DNA of 64,000 bases from CAVSPO01 sp963730005 (GTDB lineage: Bacteria > Actinomycetota > Actinomycetes > Propionibacteriales > Propionibacteriaceae): assembly GCA_963730005.1 (NCBI GenBank), contig CAVSPO010000012.1, forward strand, positions 186,001 through 250,000, in the 5' to 3' direction. The translations under genes and the position numbers were made by a program. Positions 18,252-26,658 of this stretch are shown piece by piece; position 1 is the first letter of the stretch, and every line of letters starts with the position of its first letter. The notes below the pieces were generated by a model. It saw only the letters and a list, made by a program, of their open reading frames with translations, searched no databases and was not told the DNA's origin.

Positions 18252-19318
18252 TTCGTCACCCCCCTGGGTGGCTGGTGAATCACGCCGGCAGTACGGCGGT
18301 AGCTGAGCACGAACCGGGAAATGTCCTGCACCCAGTCGCGATCGGTGGACAACTGCAGATGTCCGACGCCGGCACGCCGCATGGCGGCAGCGGTGCGTTG
18401 ACGCTGCGCAGCCATGGCCGCAGTCACCAGTTCACGCGCCCGGGAGTCGGAAGTGTTCACGTACCGCGAGAAGTCGGTCTCGGGGTCCCTGATCAGGATC
18501 TCGCCCATTTCGGGGAACTCCACCTCAGCGGCGTCCAGCACCTCCACGCACAACACCTGGTTGCGCACTGCCAGGCGGCGCAGTGGACGCTCCCAGGCCG
18601 GCGCCACCGCAGGGTCGATCTCCTCGTCGCCGGCGGTCAGGAAGTCCGAGACCACCACCGACAGGCCACGACGGCGCTGCACCCGCAGCAACTGATCGAT
18701 GCCTGCAGTAAGGTCCATCTCGCCCGGTGCACGGTCGGGGACGATCGGCTCCTCCAGCATCTTGCCCAGCAGTCCGTACAGGGCCGTGCGCCCCGACCGG
18801 GCGGGGAATCGCTTGATGCGGTCCTGCAGCATCATCAGGCCACCGAAGCGGTCACCCATCTTGTGGCCGATGAAGCCGATGGTGGCGATGGCGGCGATGC
18901 CCAGGTCGCGCTTGGTGACCCCGCCGGTGCCCCAGTTCATCGACGGCGTCGCATCCAGCAGCGCCCAGACCTCCAACTCACGATCGGCAGTGGTGTCACG
19001 CACGTGCGGGGTGTTGGTGCGAGCGGTCACGGCCCAGTCCATCCGTCGGACATCGTCCTGACCGGGGACGTAGAGGCGGGCGTCGGACAACTCACTACCG
19101 GGGCCGGGCATCAGCCCCAGGTGGTCGCCCTGCAAGAAACCCTCCAGTCGGCGCACGATCGTCAGTTCCAGCCGTTTCAAGGCAGCTTCAGGCGCCAGCT
19201 TGTTCAGCGCCACGGTGGCGCCCTTGGGCTCGCGGAGCAGGGACTCCACCGCGCCCAGCCCCTGGTCGCCGGCCGGACCGGCGACGGGTGGGTTGAACTC
19301 CGGGCGTGACTGGCTCAC
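18248..19318 (-). CDS. DUF58 domain-containing protein
   Basis: 356-residue protein whose core (VRRMDWAVTARTNTPHVRD, then a VWA-like fold DATPSMNWGT) identifies DUF58, the standard partner of MoxR ATPases. No membrane segment is seen. Start is GTG at 19318, 8 bp after the moxR stop. It is thought to be the adaptor between the MoxR ATPase and the membrane VWA proteins. Unusual only for a longer N-terminus (about 50 residues) before the conserved part. Confidence 0.9.
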   Translation of the reverse strand: MSQSRPEFNPPVAGPAGDQGLGAVESLLREPKGATVALNKLAPEAALKRLELTIVRRLEGFLQGDHLGLMPGPGSELSDARLYVPGQDDVRRMDWAVTARTNTPHVRDTTADRELEVWALLDATPSMNWGTGGVTKRDLGIAAIATIGFIGHKMGDRFGGLMMLQDRIKRFPARSGRTALYGLLGKMLEEPIVPDRAPGEMDLTAGIDQLLRVQRRRGLSVVVSDFLTAGDEEIDPAVAPAWERPLRRLAVRNQVLCVEVLDAAEVEFPEMGEILIRDPETDFSRYVNTSDSRARELVTAAMAAQRQRTAAAMRRAGVGHLQLSTDRDWVQDISRFVLSYRRTAGVIHQPPRGVTK

Positions 19319-19326
19319 CGGGGCAC

Positions 19327-20391
19327 TCAGCTGCTCGTCCTGGGCTGATGACCGTGCTGTTGGTGGCTGAGCTGGCGTTGCTCGGTGTTCCAGACCGGAG
19401 TCGGTGCGGGGACCATCGCCAGCAGCCGCTCCACCACCTGCGCGGATGTGACGTTGTCAGCGATGGCGTCGAAGCTGAGCACCACCCGGTGACTCATCAC
19501 GTCGCGGGCGACGGCCTGGACGTCGGTCGGGAGCACGTAGTCACGGCCATGGATCAACGCCAGGGCGCGCGCCGAACTGGTCAGGCCCAGAGTGGCGCGA
19601 GAAGACGCACCGATCTGGATCACGCCGGCCAGATCAGGCATGCCGAAGTCCGCCGGATTGCGGGTGGCCAGCACCAGGCGCACGATGTACTCGGCCACCA
19701 GGTTGTGCACGAAGACGTTGGAGGCCAGGTCCTGCAGCGCCACAGTCAGCTCCGGCCGCAGCACTTGCGACGCCTTCGGCGCCTTGACCGACATCCGCCG
19801 CAGGATCTCGAATTCCTCGTTGCCCTTCGGGTAGGGCACGTCCACCTTGAGCAGAAACCTGTCGCGTTGCGCCTCAGGCAGGGGGTAGACGCCTTCCGAC
19901 TCGATCGGGTTCTGGGTGGCGATCACCACGAACGGGTCGGGCATCGGGAAAGTGCTGCCGCCGATCGAGACCTGTTTCTCGGCCATCAGCTCGAGCATCG
20001 CACTCTGCACCTTTGCGGGAGCACGGTTGACCTCGTCCGCAAGCACGAAGTTGACGAACACCGGGCCCAGCTGGACGTCGAACGTCTCCTTCTTGGCTGA
20101 GTACACGCGGGTGCCGACGATGTCGCTGGGCACCAGATCGGGGGTGAACTGGACGCGTGCGAAGGTGCCACCCACGACGTCGGCGAAGGTGCGCACCGCC
20201 AGGGTCTTGGCGGTGCCGGGAAAGCCTTCCAGCAGGATGTGCCCCTTGGCCAACAGCCCGACCATCAGCTGCTCCACCATGTGCTCCTGACCGACGATCA
20301 CCCGCTGCACCTGGGCGATGGCCTCGCCCAGCAGCCGCGACGCCTCCGGTGTGCTCAGCACAACCGGAGCCGGCCTGTTCTCGGTAGTCAC
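19327..20391 (-). CDS. MoxR family AAA+ ATPase
   Basis: 354 residues from GTG at 20391, chosen because AGGAGG lies 5 nt upstream; an ATG nine codons earlier (20418) lacks a Shine-Dalgarno. Walker A is GFPGTAKT (56-63), Walker B VLADEVNRAPAK, sensor-like IATQNPIESEG. MoxR proteins are chaperone ATPases that act on VWA-domain proteins. First gene of a four-gene operon with DUF58 and two VWA proteins; divergent from the kinase-like membrane protein across about 165 bp. Confidence 0.93.
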   Translation of the reverse strand: MTTENRPAPVVLSTPEASRLLGEAIAQVQRVIVGQEHMVEQLMVGLLAKGHILLEGFPGTAKTLAVRTFADVVGGTFARVQFTPDLVPSDIVGTRVYSAKKETFDVQLGPVFVNFVLADEVNRAPAKVQSAMLELMAEKQVSIGGSTFPMPDPFVVIATQNPIESEGVYPLPEAQRDRFLLKVDVPYPKGNEEFEILRRMSVKAPKASQVLRPELTVALQDLASNVFVHNLVAEYIVRLVLATRNPADFGMPDLAGVIQIGASSRATLGLTSSARALALIHGRDYVLPTDVQAVARDVMSHRVVLSFDAIADNVTSAQVVERLLAMVPAPTPVWNTEQRQLSHQQHGHQPRTSS

Positions 20392-20556
20392 GAAAGCCTC
20401 CTGTGGGCCGTTGGCCATCTCGCTGGCCCTCGGGCCTGCCTTAGCAGTGCCAACGATATCGCGATGGCCCGCACACCCAAGTGGTGCCGGTCATGCTTGC
20501 CCCGCACATCCGTGCTGTGCATGTTCAACTTGGCTGGTGTGATGAGATGGGTACTG

Positions 20557-21513
20557 ATGTCCGAGCAGCCCACCAGTCCCCAGGAGCCCAGCGGCGGGTC
20601 CGTCAGGTACCCGCCGCCTCCTTACGCTGCGGCACTGCTGGTCGATGACCCGCCCAGGATCGGCGACTACTGGCTGGACGCCCGCCTCGATGCGCGTCCC
20701 AGTGGTGTGGCGTACCTCGCACACGCCGACAACGGACGCCCCGTCATGCTCCTGGTGCTGTCGCAGGGAGCCGCCAACGACGCGGCAGCCCGCGACCGGC
20801 TGGCCGGTGAAGTCAACAAGATGCATGTTGACACGGTCGTGGCGCGCGGTGGCCAGGGACAGGACGAAGGACGGCTGGCAGACAAGTTCCGCGGTGAGGC
20901 CGACGATCCGATCGGGCCGGACGAAGAACCACTGGTGCCCTGGGTGGCACTGGCCTGGGACGGCAGTGTCAGTGCGGTGGCCGAAGCTGATCGGGTGCTG
21001 CGCAGCGTCGACCTGTCGACCACCCCCCAGATCGGTGACCCGACGGGTCCCGACTATCGGTTGCACTGGGTCGATGACACCCGTCCTGGCCGCTGGCGGC
21101 TGTGGCCGTTGCAGTGGCCGGCCCGCAAGGACCGGGCCGGCTGGATGACGATCGCCGTTTCCTGGCTGTTGATGCTGTTGTTCACGGCGCTGGCCTTGCT
21201 GATCGTGGTCCTGATCTTCCAGAACACTCCCCCCGAGTCGCCGCAGCCCCCGGTGCCCACCGACCAGCAGTCCCAGTCCAGCAACCAGTCGCCCCAGTCA
21301 CCGCAGTCGTCGGATTCCAGTCCGGAGCCGTCCTCGGCCAGTCCCTCGGAGTCCAGCGCGTCACCCAGTCCCTCGGAGTCGAGCGGCTCGGCGTCGGCAC
21401 CCAGTCAGACGCCGAGCGGCTCGGGCAGCCCCACCAGGACGTCGTCCATGGAAGTGTCCGGCACTGGCACCGCCACCGCACCCAACAGTCAAACCCCGAA
21501 TCCGAAGCTGTGA
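20557..21513 (+). CDS. Membrane protein with degenerate protein-kinase N-lobe and Ser/Pro-rich tail
   Basis: 318 residues, no recognised family. Residues about 30-160 resemble the N-terminal lobe of actinobacterial Ser/Thr kinases: IGDYWLDARLDA followed by GVAYLAHADNGRPVMLLVL sits where the Gly-rich loop and VAxK strand would be, but the glycines and the ATP lysine are missing and no catalytic lobe follows. A single membrane helix (about 210-230) is followed by a low-complexity Ser/Pro/Gln tail. ATG at 20557 (MSEQPTSP); an in-frame ATG 15 bp upstream is possible. Divergent from moxR and 4 bp before the HAD gene. I infer a pseudokinase-type remnant or scaffold. Confidence 0.6.
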   Translation: MSEQPTSPQEPSGGSVRYPPPPYAAALLVDDPPRIGDYWLDARLDARPSGVAYLAHADNGRPVMLLVLSQGAANDAAARDRLAGEVNKMHVDTVVARGGQGQDEGRLADKFRGEADDPIGPDEEPLVPWVALAWDGSVSAVAEADRVLRSVDLSTTPQIGDPTGPDYRLHWVDDTRPGRWRLWPLQWPARKDRAGWMTIAVSWLLMLLFTALALLIVVLIFQNTPPESPQPPVPTDQQSQSSNQSPQSPQSSDSSPEPSSASPSESSASPSPSESSGSASAPSQTPSGSGSPTRTSSMEVSGTGTATAPNSQTPNPKL

Positions 21514-21517
21514 AGTC

Positions 21518-22321
21518 ATGGCAATCAGGATGGTGGCCACCGATCTGGACGGGACTTTTCTGTCGTCCGACGGCAGGGCCGCGCCGGAGAACCTGGAGGC
21601 GGTGCGGGAAGCCGCCAGACGCGGCATCAAACTGGTGATCGCAACCGGGCGTCCGGCCCGCTGGTTGTCGCCGCTGGAGCCGCTGCGTGAACACCGTCCG
21701 TACGTGCTGACCAGCAACGGCGCGGTCATCTTCGACCTGCGTACGCAATCGGTGCTGGACGCCAGCATCCTGCCGTTGGAGGACACCCTGGCAGTGGCCG
21801 CCGACCTGCGGGAGGCGTTGCCGTCGGCCGCGTTCGCCGTGGAGTACACGCAAGGCTGGGGGCGCGAAGGCCACTATCCGCTGCGCGGCGACATGGTCGA
21901 AGCCGACGTGATCGGCGGCCCCGAGCAGCTGTTGACCAGTGGTCGGGCGGTCAAGCTGCTGGTGCGGGGCCTGGAGGTCGACACCCGCCTGATGGCCGAG
22001 GTTGCCGAACCGATCTGTGCCGACCGGTTGACGTGCACCTTCTCGATGATCAGCCGGTCGGGCCTGCTGGAGCTGAGCGGCATCGGGGTCGACAAGGGCT
22101 CCGGACTCCGACGGCTGATGACTGTCGAGGAAATCACTCGCGATGAGCTGGTGGCCTTCGGTGACATGCCGAACGACCTGACGATGCTGGAACTGGCAGG
22201 GCGCGCCTTCGCGATGGACAACGCCCACCACAGTCTGCTGGCCAGGTTCCCCGCGGCGGGTCATCACAACGAGGCGGGGGTGGGCCGCACGCTGCTGCGG
22301 CTGCTGGCCCAGGACGACTGA
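21518..22321 (+). CDS. Cof-type HAD-IIB family phosphatase
   Basis: 267-residue haloacid-dehalogenase hydrolase of the Cof/YidA type, which dephosphorylates sugar phosphates, flavin or PLP-type phosphates. Motif I DLDGTFLSS at the N-terminus, motif II IATGRP, motif III around Lys of VDKGSGL, motif IV FGDMPNDLTML. A C2-type cap lies between motifs II and III. The start at 21518 is 4 bp after the preceding stop, so the two are probably co-transcribed. Substrate unknown. Confidence 0.9.
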   Translation: MAIRMVATDLDGTFLSSDGRAAPENLEAVREAARRGIKLVIATGRPARWLSPLEPLREHRPYVLTSNGAVIFDLRTQSVLDASILPLEDTLAVAADLREALPSAAFAVEYTQGWGREGHYPLRGDMVEADVIGGPEQLLTSGRAVKLLVRGLEVDTRLMAEVAEPICADRLTCTFSMISRSGLLELSGIGVDKGSGLRRLMTVEEITRDELVAFGDMPNDLTMLELAGRAFAMDNAHHSLLARFPAAGHHNEAGVGRTLLRLLAQDD

Positions 22322-22338
22322 GCTGGCTGACCGAAAGC

Positions 22339-22344
22339 TTGACA
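22339..22344 (+). promoter_or_regulatory. Candidate -35 element for the tRNA-Ile gene
   Basis: A perfect TTGACA lies 36 bp before the tRNA. A TAGTCT hexamer at 22350-22355 could alternatively be a -10 paired with CTGACC at 22327-22332 (17-bp spacing). The true promoter is undecided. Confidence 0.35.
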
Positions 22345-22380
22345 GGCGGTAGTCTGGTCCGCTGTCGGCAGAGTCGACCT

Positions 22381-22453
22381 GGGGCGGTAGCACAAGGGTT
22401 AGTGCAGCGTTCTTATACAGCGCCGGTTGTGGGTTCGAGTCCCACTCGCCCCA
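22381..22453 (+). tRNA. tRNA-Ile, anticodon TAT
   Basis: A 73-nt cloverleaf folds cleanly: acceptor GGGGCGG/TCGCCCC (one G-U), D-stem GCAC/GTGC, anticodon stem GCGTT/AGCGC, 7-nt loop CTTATAC, 5-nt variable loop, T-stem GTGGG/CCCAC with TTCGAGT, discriminator A. Loop positions 34-36 read TAT, which decodes AUA (Ile). CCA is not encoded. Most bacteria read AUA with a CAT anticodon modified by TilS, so this is an uncommon type. Confidence 0.9.
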
Positions 22454-22483
22454 CGGCCCGAGCCCAGCTTGACGCACTGCCCG

Positions 22484-23497
22484 CTACCCGGAGTCGCGGA
22501 TCACCAACTGCGACTGCAACACCACAGTCTTCGGCGTCGGCTGGTGGTGCAGGAGGCGGAGCAACATGCCGGCAGCCACGCGCGCCAACTGGCGGCTGGG
22601 GTTGCGCATCGTCGTCAGCGGCGGGATGGTGTGGCTGGCCACGGACGCATCGTCGAAGCCGACCAGCAAGACGTCTTCCGGCACGCGCCGTCCCAGAGCG
22701 ACCAGATGCTTGAGCACTCCGACGCTCATCTGGTCGTTGCCCACGAACACCCCATCGACGTCGGGGTGTTCGCCGAAAAGCCTGGCGGCCGCTGCTTCCC
22801 CGCCGGCGATGGTGAAGTCACCCTCGACGACCCGACTGGCGTCCAGGCCATGGGCAGCCATCTCCTGCTGGAAACCTGCCAACCGTCTGCAACCAGCACC
22901 AGTGCTCGACGGCCCGCAGATGGTGGCGATCCTGGTGGCGCCGCGTTCGATCAACCGTCGCGTAGCCCTGCGCGCCGCCTGCAGCTGATCGATGTCGGCC
23001 CAGTGGTGCCCTTCCGCCAACGGCTGCCCGACGAACACCACCGGCTGGGCGATCCCTTCGAAGACATCCGCCATGCCGGCGTAACGGCTCATGATGATGG
23101 CGCCGTCGGCCCTTCCACTGCTGAGGTAGGCCACCAACCGCTGCACACCGTCGCCTGGACGCGCCATGGCGAGCACCACCTGGATGTCGGTGTCTGCGAA
23201 CCCCTCCAGCGCACCAAGGTAGCCGCCGAAGAAGTACGGGTCGTCGAAGTTGCGTTCCTCCGCCTCGGGCACGATCAACGCCACCGTGCCGATGCGTTGG
23301 GTCACCAGGGAACGCGCTGCGAAATTGGGCAGGTATCCGAGCTGATCAGCGGCGGCACGCACCCGTTCGACAGTCTCGGGGCGCACGCTCTTGCCCCCGT
23401 GCATGACCCTGGACACGGTGGCCCGTGACACCCCCGCCACTCGTGCCACGTCGTTCAGCGTCGGCGAACCGTAAACTCGCAGCGGTTCCTCGGCCAT
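22484..23497 (-). CDS. LacI family transcriptional regulator
   Basis: 337 residues: N-terminal helix-turn-helix (TLNDVARVAGVSRATVSRVM) with hinge region, then a periplasmic-binding-protein-like sensor domain (about 70-337). ATG at 23497 is supported by AGGAGGG 8 nt upstream; the open frame extends 29 codons further without homology. LacI proteins usually control sugar uptake, but no sugar genes are adjacent: it is flanked by a tRNA (convergent) and the fasciclin gene. Probably a distal or global sugar regulator. Confidence 0.92.
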   Translation of the reverse strand: MAEEPLRVYGSPTLNDVARVAGVSRATVSRVMHGGKSVRPETVERVRAAADQLGYLPNFAARSLVTQRIGTVALIVPEAEERNFDDPYFFGGYLGALEGFADTDIQVVLAMARPGDGVQRLVAYLSSGRADGAIIMSRYAGMADVFEGIAQPVVFVGQPLAEGHHWADIDQLQAARRATRRLIERGATRIATICGPSSTGAGCRRLAGFQQEMAAHGLDASRVVEGDFTIAGGEAAAARLFGEHPDVDGVFVGNDQMSVGVLKHLVALGRRVPEDVLLVGFDDASVASHTIPPLTTMRNPSRQLARVAAGMLLRLLHHQPTPKTVVLQSQLVIRDSG

Positions 23498-23633
23498 CGA
23501 AAGCCCTCCTCGCAGGCGGTCAAGACCAGACGGCCTTTCAAGACAATCCTCGCGTTCTTCTCCACCGCCCACGGCATCCGCCACTGTAGACCACCACTTT
23601 GGGGGAACGCTCGGCCACGATCGCAGCCAGAGA

Positions 23634-23681
23634 CAGCAGTACGGCCCCGGCCACTCAAGGTGGTCCGGGGCCAGACTGCTG
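23634..23681 (-). terminator. Hairpin downstream of the fasciclin gene
   Basis: A two-part stem, CAGCAGT 23634-23640 with ACTGCTG 23675-23681 outside and GGCCCCGG 23643-23650 with CCGGGGCC 23665-23672 inside. It lies between the fasciclin stop and the lacI start on the minus strand, without a clear U-run. The remaining ~260-bp gap holds no gene. Confidence 0.5.
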
Positions 23682-23756
23682 GGCTCTGGGCGATGGGCGT
23701 TGAAAACTTCACAGGCGTTTGGCCGTTGAGGAACCCGCAGGCCATGACAGGGTGGG

Positions 23757-24332
23757 TCACGCAGGCATCAGGACTCCGTCGATCACATGGATGACGCCAT
23801 TGGTGGCATCGACGTCGGTGGCGATCACATTGACACTGTTGCCGGCAGCGTCCACCAGGCGCACCGTGTTGCCGGTCACGTCCACAGAGAGCTCGCCACC
23901 CTGAACTGTCTTGATCTTCTGGCCGTTGAGCTTGACCACGTCAGCGGCCTTGAACTCACCTGCGACCACGTGGTACTTGAGGATCTCGGCAAGCTGACCT
24001 TGGGGCTCCTTCAGCAGACTGTCGACCGTCCCCTCGGGCAACTTGGCAAAAGCAGCATCGGTCGGGGCGAACACGGTGAACGGACCCGAGCCCTTGAGGG
24101 TGTCCGCCAGCCCGGCGGCGCTGACCGCAGTGACCAGCGTCGTGAAGTCACCGGCTGCGACCGCGGTATCGACGATGTCCTTGCCAGCCGGCATCGCGGA
24201 TGACGCCATGGTCGCGGGCGCGGTGGTGGTGACTGTGGTCGTCGACGCAGGCGAGGGCGAGGTGCCGGCGCTGCAGGCGCCCAGGACGAGAGTGAAGCTG
24301 ATGGCTCCGACGGCGGCAATGATGCGCTTCAT
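23757..24332 (-). CDS. Fasciclin (FAS1) domain lipoprotein
   Basis: 191 residues. Signal peptide with lipobox LVLGAC (Cys20), a Ser/Thr/Ala-rich linker to about residue 55, then one FAS1 domain with the H1 block GPFTVFAPTDAAFAKLP, central YHVV and final GVIHVIDGVLMP. Related to mycobacterial MPT70/MPT83-type surface proteins; role probably adhesion or surface binding. ATG at 24332. It is divergent from a CarH-like B12-binding regulator, and its -35 region overlaps tandem 11-bp repeats, suggesting light- or cobalamin-controlled expression. Confidence 0.92.
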   Translation of the reverse strand: MKRIIAAVGAISFTLVLGACSAGTSPSPASTTTVTTTAPATMASSAMPAGKDIVDTAVAAGDFTTLVTAVSAAGLADTLKGSGPFTVFAPTDAAFAKLPEGTVDSLLKEPQGQLAEILKYHVVAGEFKAADVVKLNGQKIKTVQGGELSVDVTGNTVRLVDAAGNSVNVIATDVDATNGVIHVIDGVLMPA

Positions 24333-24388
24333 GGTTTGACCTTTCGTAGAAGGTTTGTACAAGAAGTGTGCAATTTCTGCCAGCCGTG

Positions 24389-24425
24389 CGTCAAGGGTAT
24401 GTGGAATGTTTGTAGAATGTTTGTA
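24389..24425. promoter_or_regulatory. Tandem 11-bp repeats (putative CarH-type operator) with overlapping -35
   Basis: GAATGTTTGTA is repeated exactly at 24404-24414 and 24415-24425; the preceding 11-mer at 24393-24403 matches at 6 of 11 positions. On the minus strand a TTGACG -35-like hexamer (24394-24389) begins inside the third repeat, upstream of the fasciclin gene. The second copy touches the TAGGAGG of merR. CarH/LitR regulators bind several ~11-bp direct repeats over a -35 box, so the arrangement fits autoregulation. A separate palindrome TTGTACAA is at 24355-24362. Confidence 0.55.
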
Positions 24426-24434
24426 GGAGGCCGC

Positions 24435-25301
24435 ATGTACACGATCAAATGGGTCGCAGAGCAACTCGGGTTGACGCCGGGCACCCTCCGCGTCTGGGAG
24501 CAGCGCTACGGAGTGGTGCGGCCCCTGCGTTCCGACGTTGGTTACCGGCTTTACAGCGATGCCGACGTCGACACCCTGGGCACCATGGCTCGCCTGGTCA
24601 CGGAAGGCTTGCAGCCGGCGCAGGCTGCTGAGCTACTCCGCTCGCAACGGTCGACTCCTCGCGCATCCGCACGCAGCGAGGTCGCGCCGGCGGGGCTGCC
24701 CGATCCACACAGACTCGTCGATGCCTCCCGGCACTACGATGTCCAGGCTCTTGAGGACGCACTCGACGAAGCGTTCGCTGCGGCGCAGTTCGAGCACGTG
24801 ATCGATGGCTGGTTGGTGGCTGCCATGGCCGAGGTCGGCGAGGCGTGGGCCTCAGGAGACCTCGATACCGCCCAGGAACACTTCATCAGCGCTGGCGTCA
24901 TGCGCAGGTTGGCGGTGGCTTTCGACGCCGCTGGACACGCCCGCGGTGGACGCCATGTGGTGACGGGCCTCGTTCCCTGCGCCACTCATCAGATCGCCGC
25001 TCTTGCCTTTGCGACCATGCTGCGACGAGGGGGCCTCCGCGTCACTTATCTGGGCCCGGACCTGCCGGTCCAAAGCTGGGTTGAGGCCGTTCGAACCACC
25101 CGCCCCGACGCCGTGGTTGTCGGGGCACCCAGAGCCGATGACAGGCCTGCCGCGACCCGGGTCGTCAACGCCCTGCACGAAACTACCTCCGACACTGTCG
25201 TCTACGTCGGTGGACAGGGAGCAGAACCCGAACAAGCACTCGTCGGCACGACCCTGGCGGAGGCCAGTGCGTGGCTGGCCGCGAAGTTGAGCCGCTCCTG
25301 A
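24435..25301 (+). CDS. MerR family regulator with B12-binding domain (CarH/LitR-like)
   Basis: 288 residues: MerR helix-turn-helix at 1-70 (YTIKWVAEQLGLTPGTLRVWEQRYG), helical bundle about 95-170, cobalamin-binding Rossmann domain 175-288. The W-x9-EH signature of adenosylcobalamin photoreceptors is present (Trp138, Glu148-His149), and His185 in PCATHQIA fits the lower axial ligand of CarH. RBS TAGGAGG 4-10 nt before ATG 24435. Family members repress carotenoid and light-response genes in the dark with AdoCbl and release DNA in light. Here the divergent gene is a fasciclin lipoprotein and no carotenoid genes are nearby. Confidence 0.88.
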   Translation: MYTIKWVAEQLGLTPGTLRVWEQRYGVVRPLRSDVGYRLYSDADVDTLGTMARLVTEGLQPAQAAELLRSQRSTPRASARSEVAPAGLPDPHRLVDASRHYDVQALEDALDEAFAAAQFEHVIDGWLVAAMAEVGEAWASGDLDTAQEHFISAGVMRRLAVAFDAAGHARGGRHVVTGLVPCATHQIAALAFATMLRRGGLRVTYLGPDLPVQSWVEAVRTTRPDAVVVGAPRADDRPAATRVVNALHETTSDTVVYVGGQGAEPEQALVGTTLAEASAWLAAKLSRS

Positions 25302-25326
25302 CGACGACACACCCGGTTGGCGGGGC

Positions 25327-25935
25327 TCAGTCGTCCACACCCCGCGCGACCAGGGCCTCTCCCAGCGCGTCGGCCTGCCGCAGCGCCCGCACCAGCAGCG
25401 GTACGGCAAACGCGCGCAGACTGGTGGCGTTTCCGCGAGCGATCTGAGCCTCGCGCACCTGGCCGGCCAACCCGGCAACCAACGGGACGCAGCGCAGGCC
25501 GAGGTGGAGCAGCAATCCGATGCGTTCGGGATCGACACCGAATCGGCGAGCAGGGCCGCACCAGCGCACCACGGTGTCCACCAGGGCAGTCGTGGTGGTG
25601 GTCAGGGTGATCAGGGCCGCCAGGCAGACCAGGGCGGCAAGCATGCCGATCACTGCGACCGCCTGTTGCCAGCCGGTGAACCAGACGTGGAAAATTGCCA
25701 TGAACACCAGCAGCCACAGCATCGGACGCAACTGCGCCAACGCCAGCCGCAGCGAGAACCCGGCCATCAGATACAGCAGCAGAACCACTGCGGCCAGGAT
25801 CAGAACCGCCCACCACCAGCGCCGGATGAGCACCGAACCTGCGCCCACCAGGAAAAGCGCGCACAGCTTGACCGACGCAGGGAGCCGGTGCAGCAGACTG
25901 TCACCCGGCCGGTACAGCCCCAGGGTGACCCTCAT
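25327..25935 (-). CDS. bioN: Energy-coupling factor transporter transmembrane protein BioN
   Basis: 202-residue membrane T-component (CbiQ/EcfT family) with about four to five helices and two Ala-Arg-Gly coupling motifs (QIARGNAT and ALVARGVDD) that contact the ATPase. ATG at 25935 overlaps the BioM stop as TGATG. As the third gene after bioY and bioM it is assigned to biotin uptake rather than cobalt. Short for EcfT (usually about 260) but typical for BioN. Confidence 0.88.
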   Translation of the reverse strand: MRVTLGLYRPGDSLLHRLPASVKLCALFLVGAGSVLIRRWWWAVLILAAVVLLLYLMAGFSLRLALAQLRPMLWLLVFMAIFHVWFTGWQQAVAVIGMLAALVCLAALITLTTTTTALVDTVVRWCGPARRFGVDPERIGLLLHLGLRCVPLVAGLAGQVREAQIARGNATSLRAFAVPLLVRALRQADALGEALVARGVDD

Positions 25936-26627
25936 CAAGGCGCCATCAGTCGCCGGTAGTGGACGATGGCGGCCGCAGGCTCGTCATCGACGACCAACCG
26001 TCCGCTGTCGAAGACCAGCACCCGCTCGAAATCCTGCAACAGGTCCAGGTGGTGGGTGGCCAGGATGACGCCCTGCTCCAGGCCTGCGATGGTCCGCCCG
26101 ATCATGGCGGCGTTTCGGAGGTCCAGCAAGGTGGTCGGCTCGTCCATCACCAGCAACGCAGGGTTGGTGATCAGCACCGAGGCCAGCGCCAGGAGCTGCT
26201 TCTGGCCCCCTGACAGCAGGTGGGCGGGATGGTCGCGGTGCCCCTCCAGCCCGAACCGCGTCAGCATCTCGTCGACGCGCGCCCGGACTTCCACGGCAGG
26301 CAGCTTGGCGCGCCGCAGCCCGAACGCCACGTCCTCAGCGACCGTCGGCATGATGATCTGGTTGTCCGGATCGGTGAACAGGAAGCCGATGCGGCGGCGG
26401 ACGGCTGCCGCGTCGCGGGCCGTGTCCACACCATCGACCGTCACCGTGCCGCGGGTGGGAACCAACAATCCATTGAGCAACCGCAGGAAGGTGGATTTGC
26501 CTGACCCGTTGTGGCCGACGATCCCCACCCGACGCTCGGTGATGGTGACCGAGACGTCATCCAGCACGGTGCGGGCGAGCGGCCCGTCACCATAGACGTG
26601 GGTGACGCCTCGCACCTGGATCCGCAT
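25935..26627 (-). CDS. bioM: Biotin ECF transporter ATPase BioM
   Basis: 230-residue ABC ATPase: Walker A GHNGSGKS (38-45), Q-loop near FLFTDPDNQ, signature LSGGQKQLLALA, Walker B LLVMDEPT, H-loop ATHHLD. Powers vitamin import with BioN and the S-component BioY. ATG 26627 follows GAGGAGGG. It starts 31 bp after bioY. A single ATPase would form the homodimeric type of ECF transporter. Confidence 0.9.
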   Translation of the reverse strand: MRIQVRGVTHVYGDGPLARTVLDDVSVTITERRVGIVGHNGSGKSTFLRLLNGLLVPTRGTVTVDGVDTARDAAAVRRRIGFLFTDPDNQIIMPTVAEDVAFGLRRAKLPAVEVRARVDEMLTRFGLEGHRDHPAHLLSGGQKQLLALASVLITNPALLVMDEPTTLLDLRNAAMIGRTIAGLEQGVILATHHLDLLQDFERVLVFDSGRLVVDDEPAAAIVHYRRLMAP

Positions 26628-26658
26628 CGTCCCTCCTCAGGCGTGCTCGGCGACCCGC

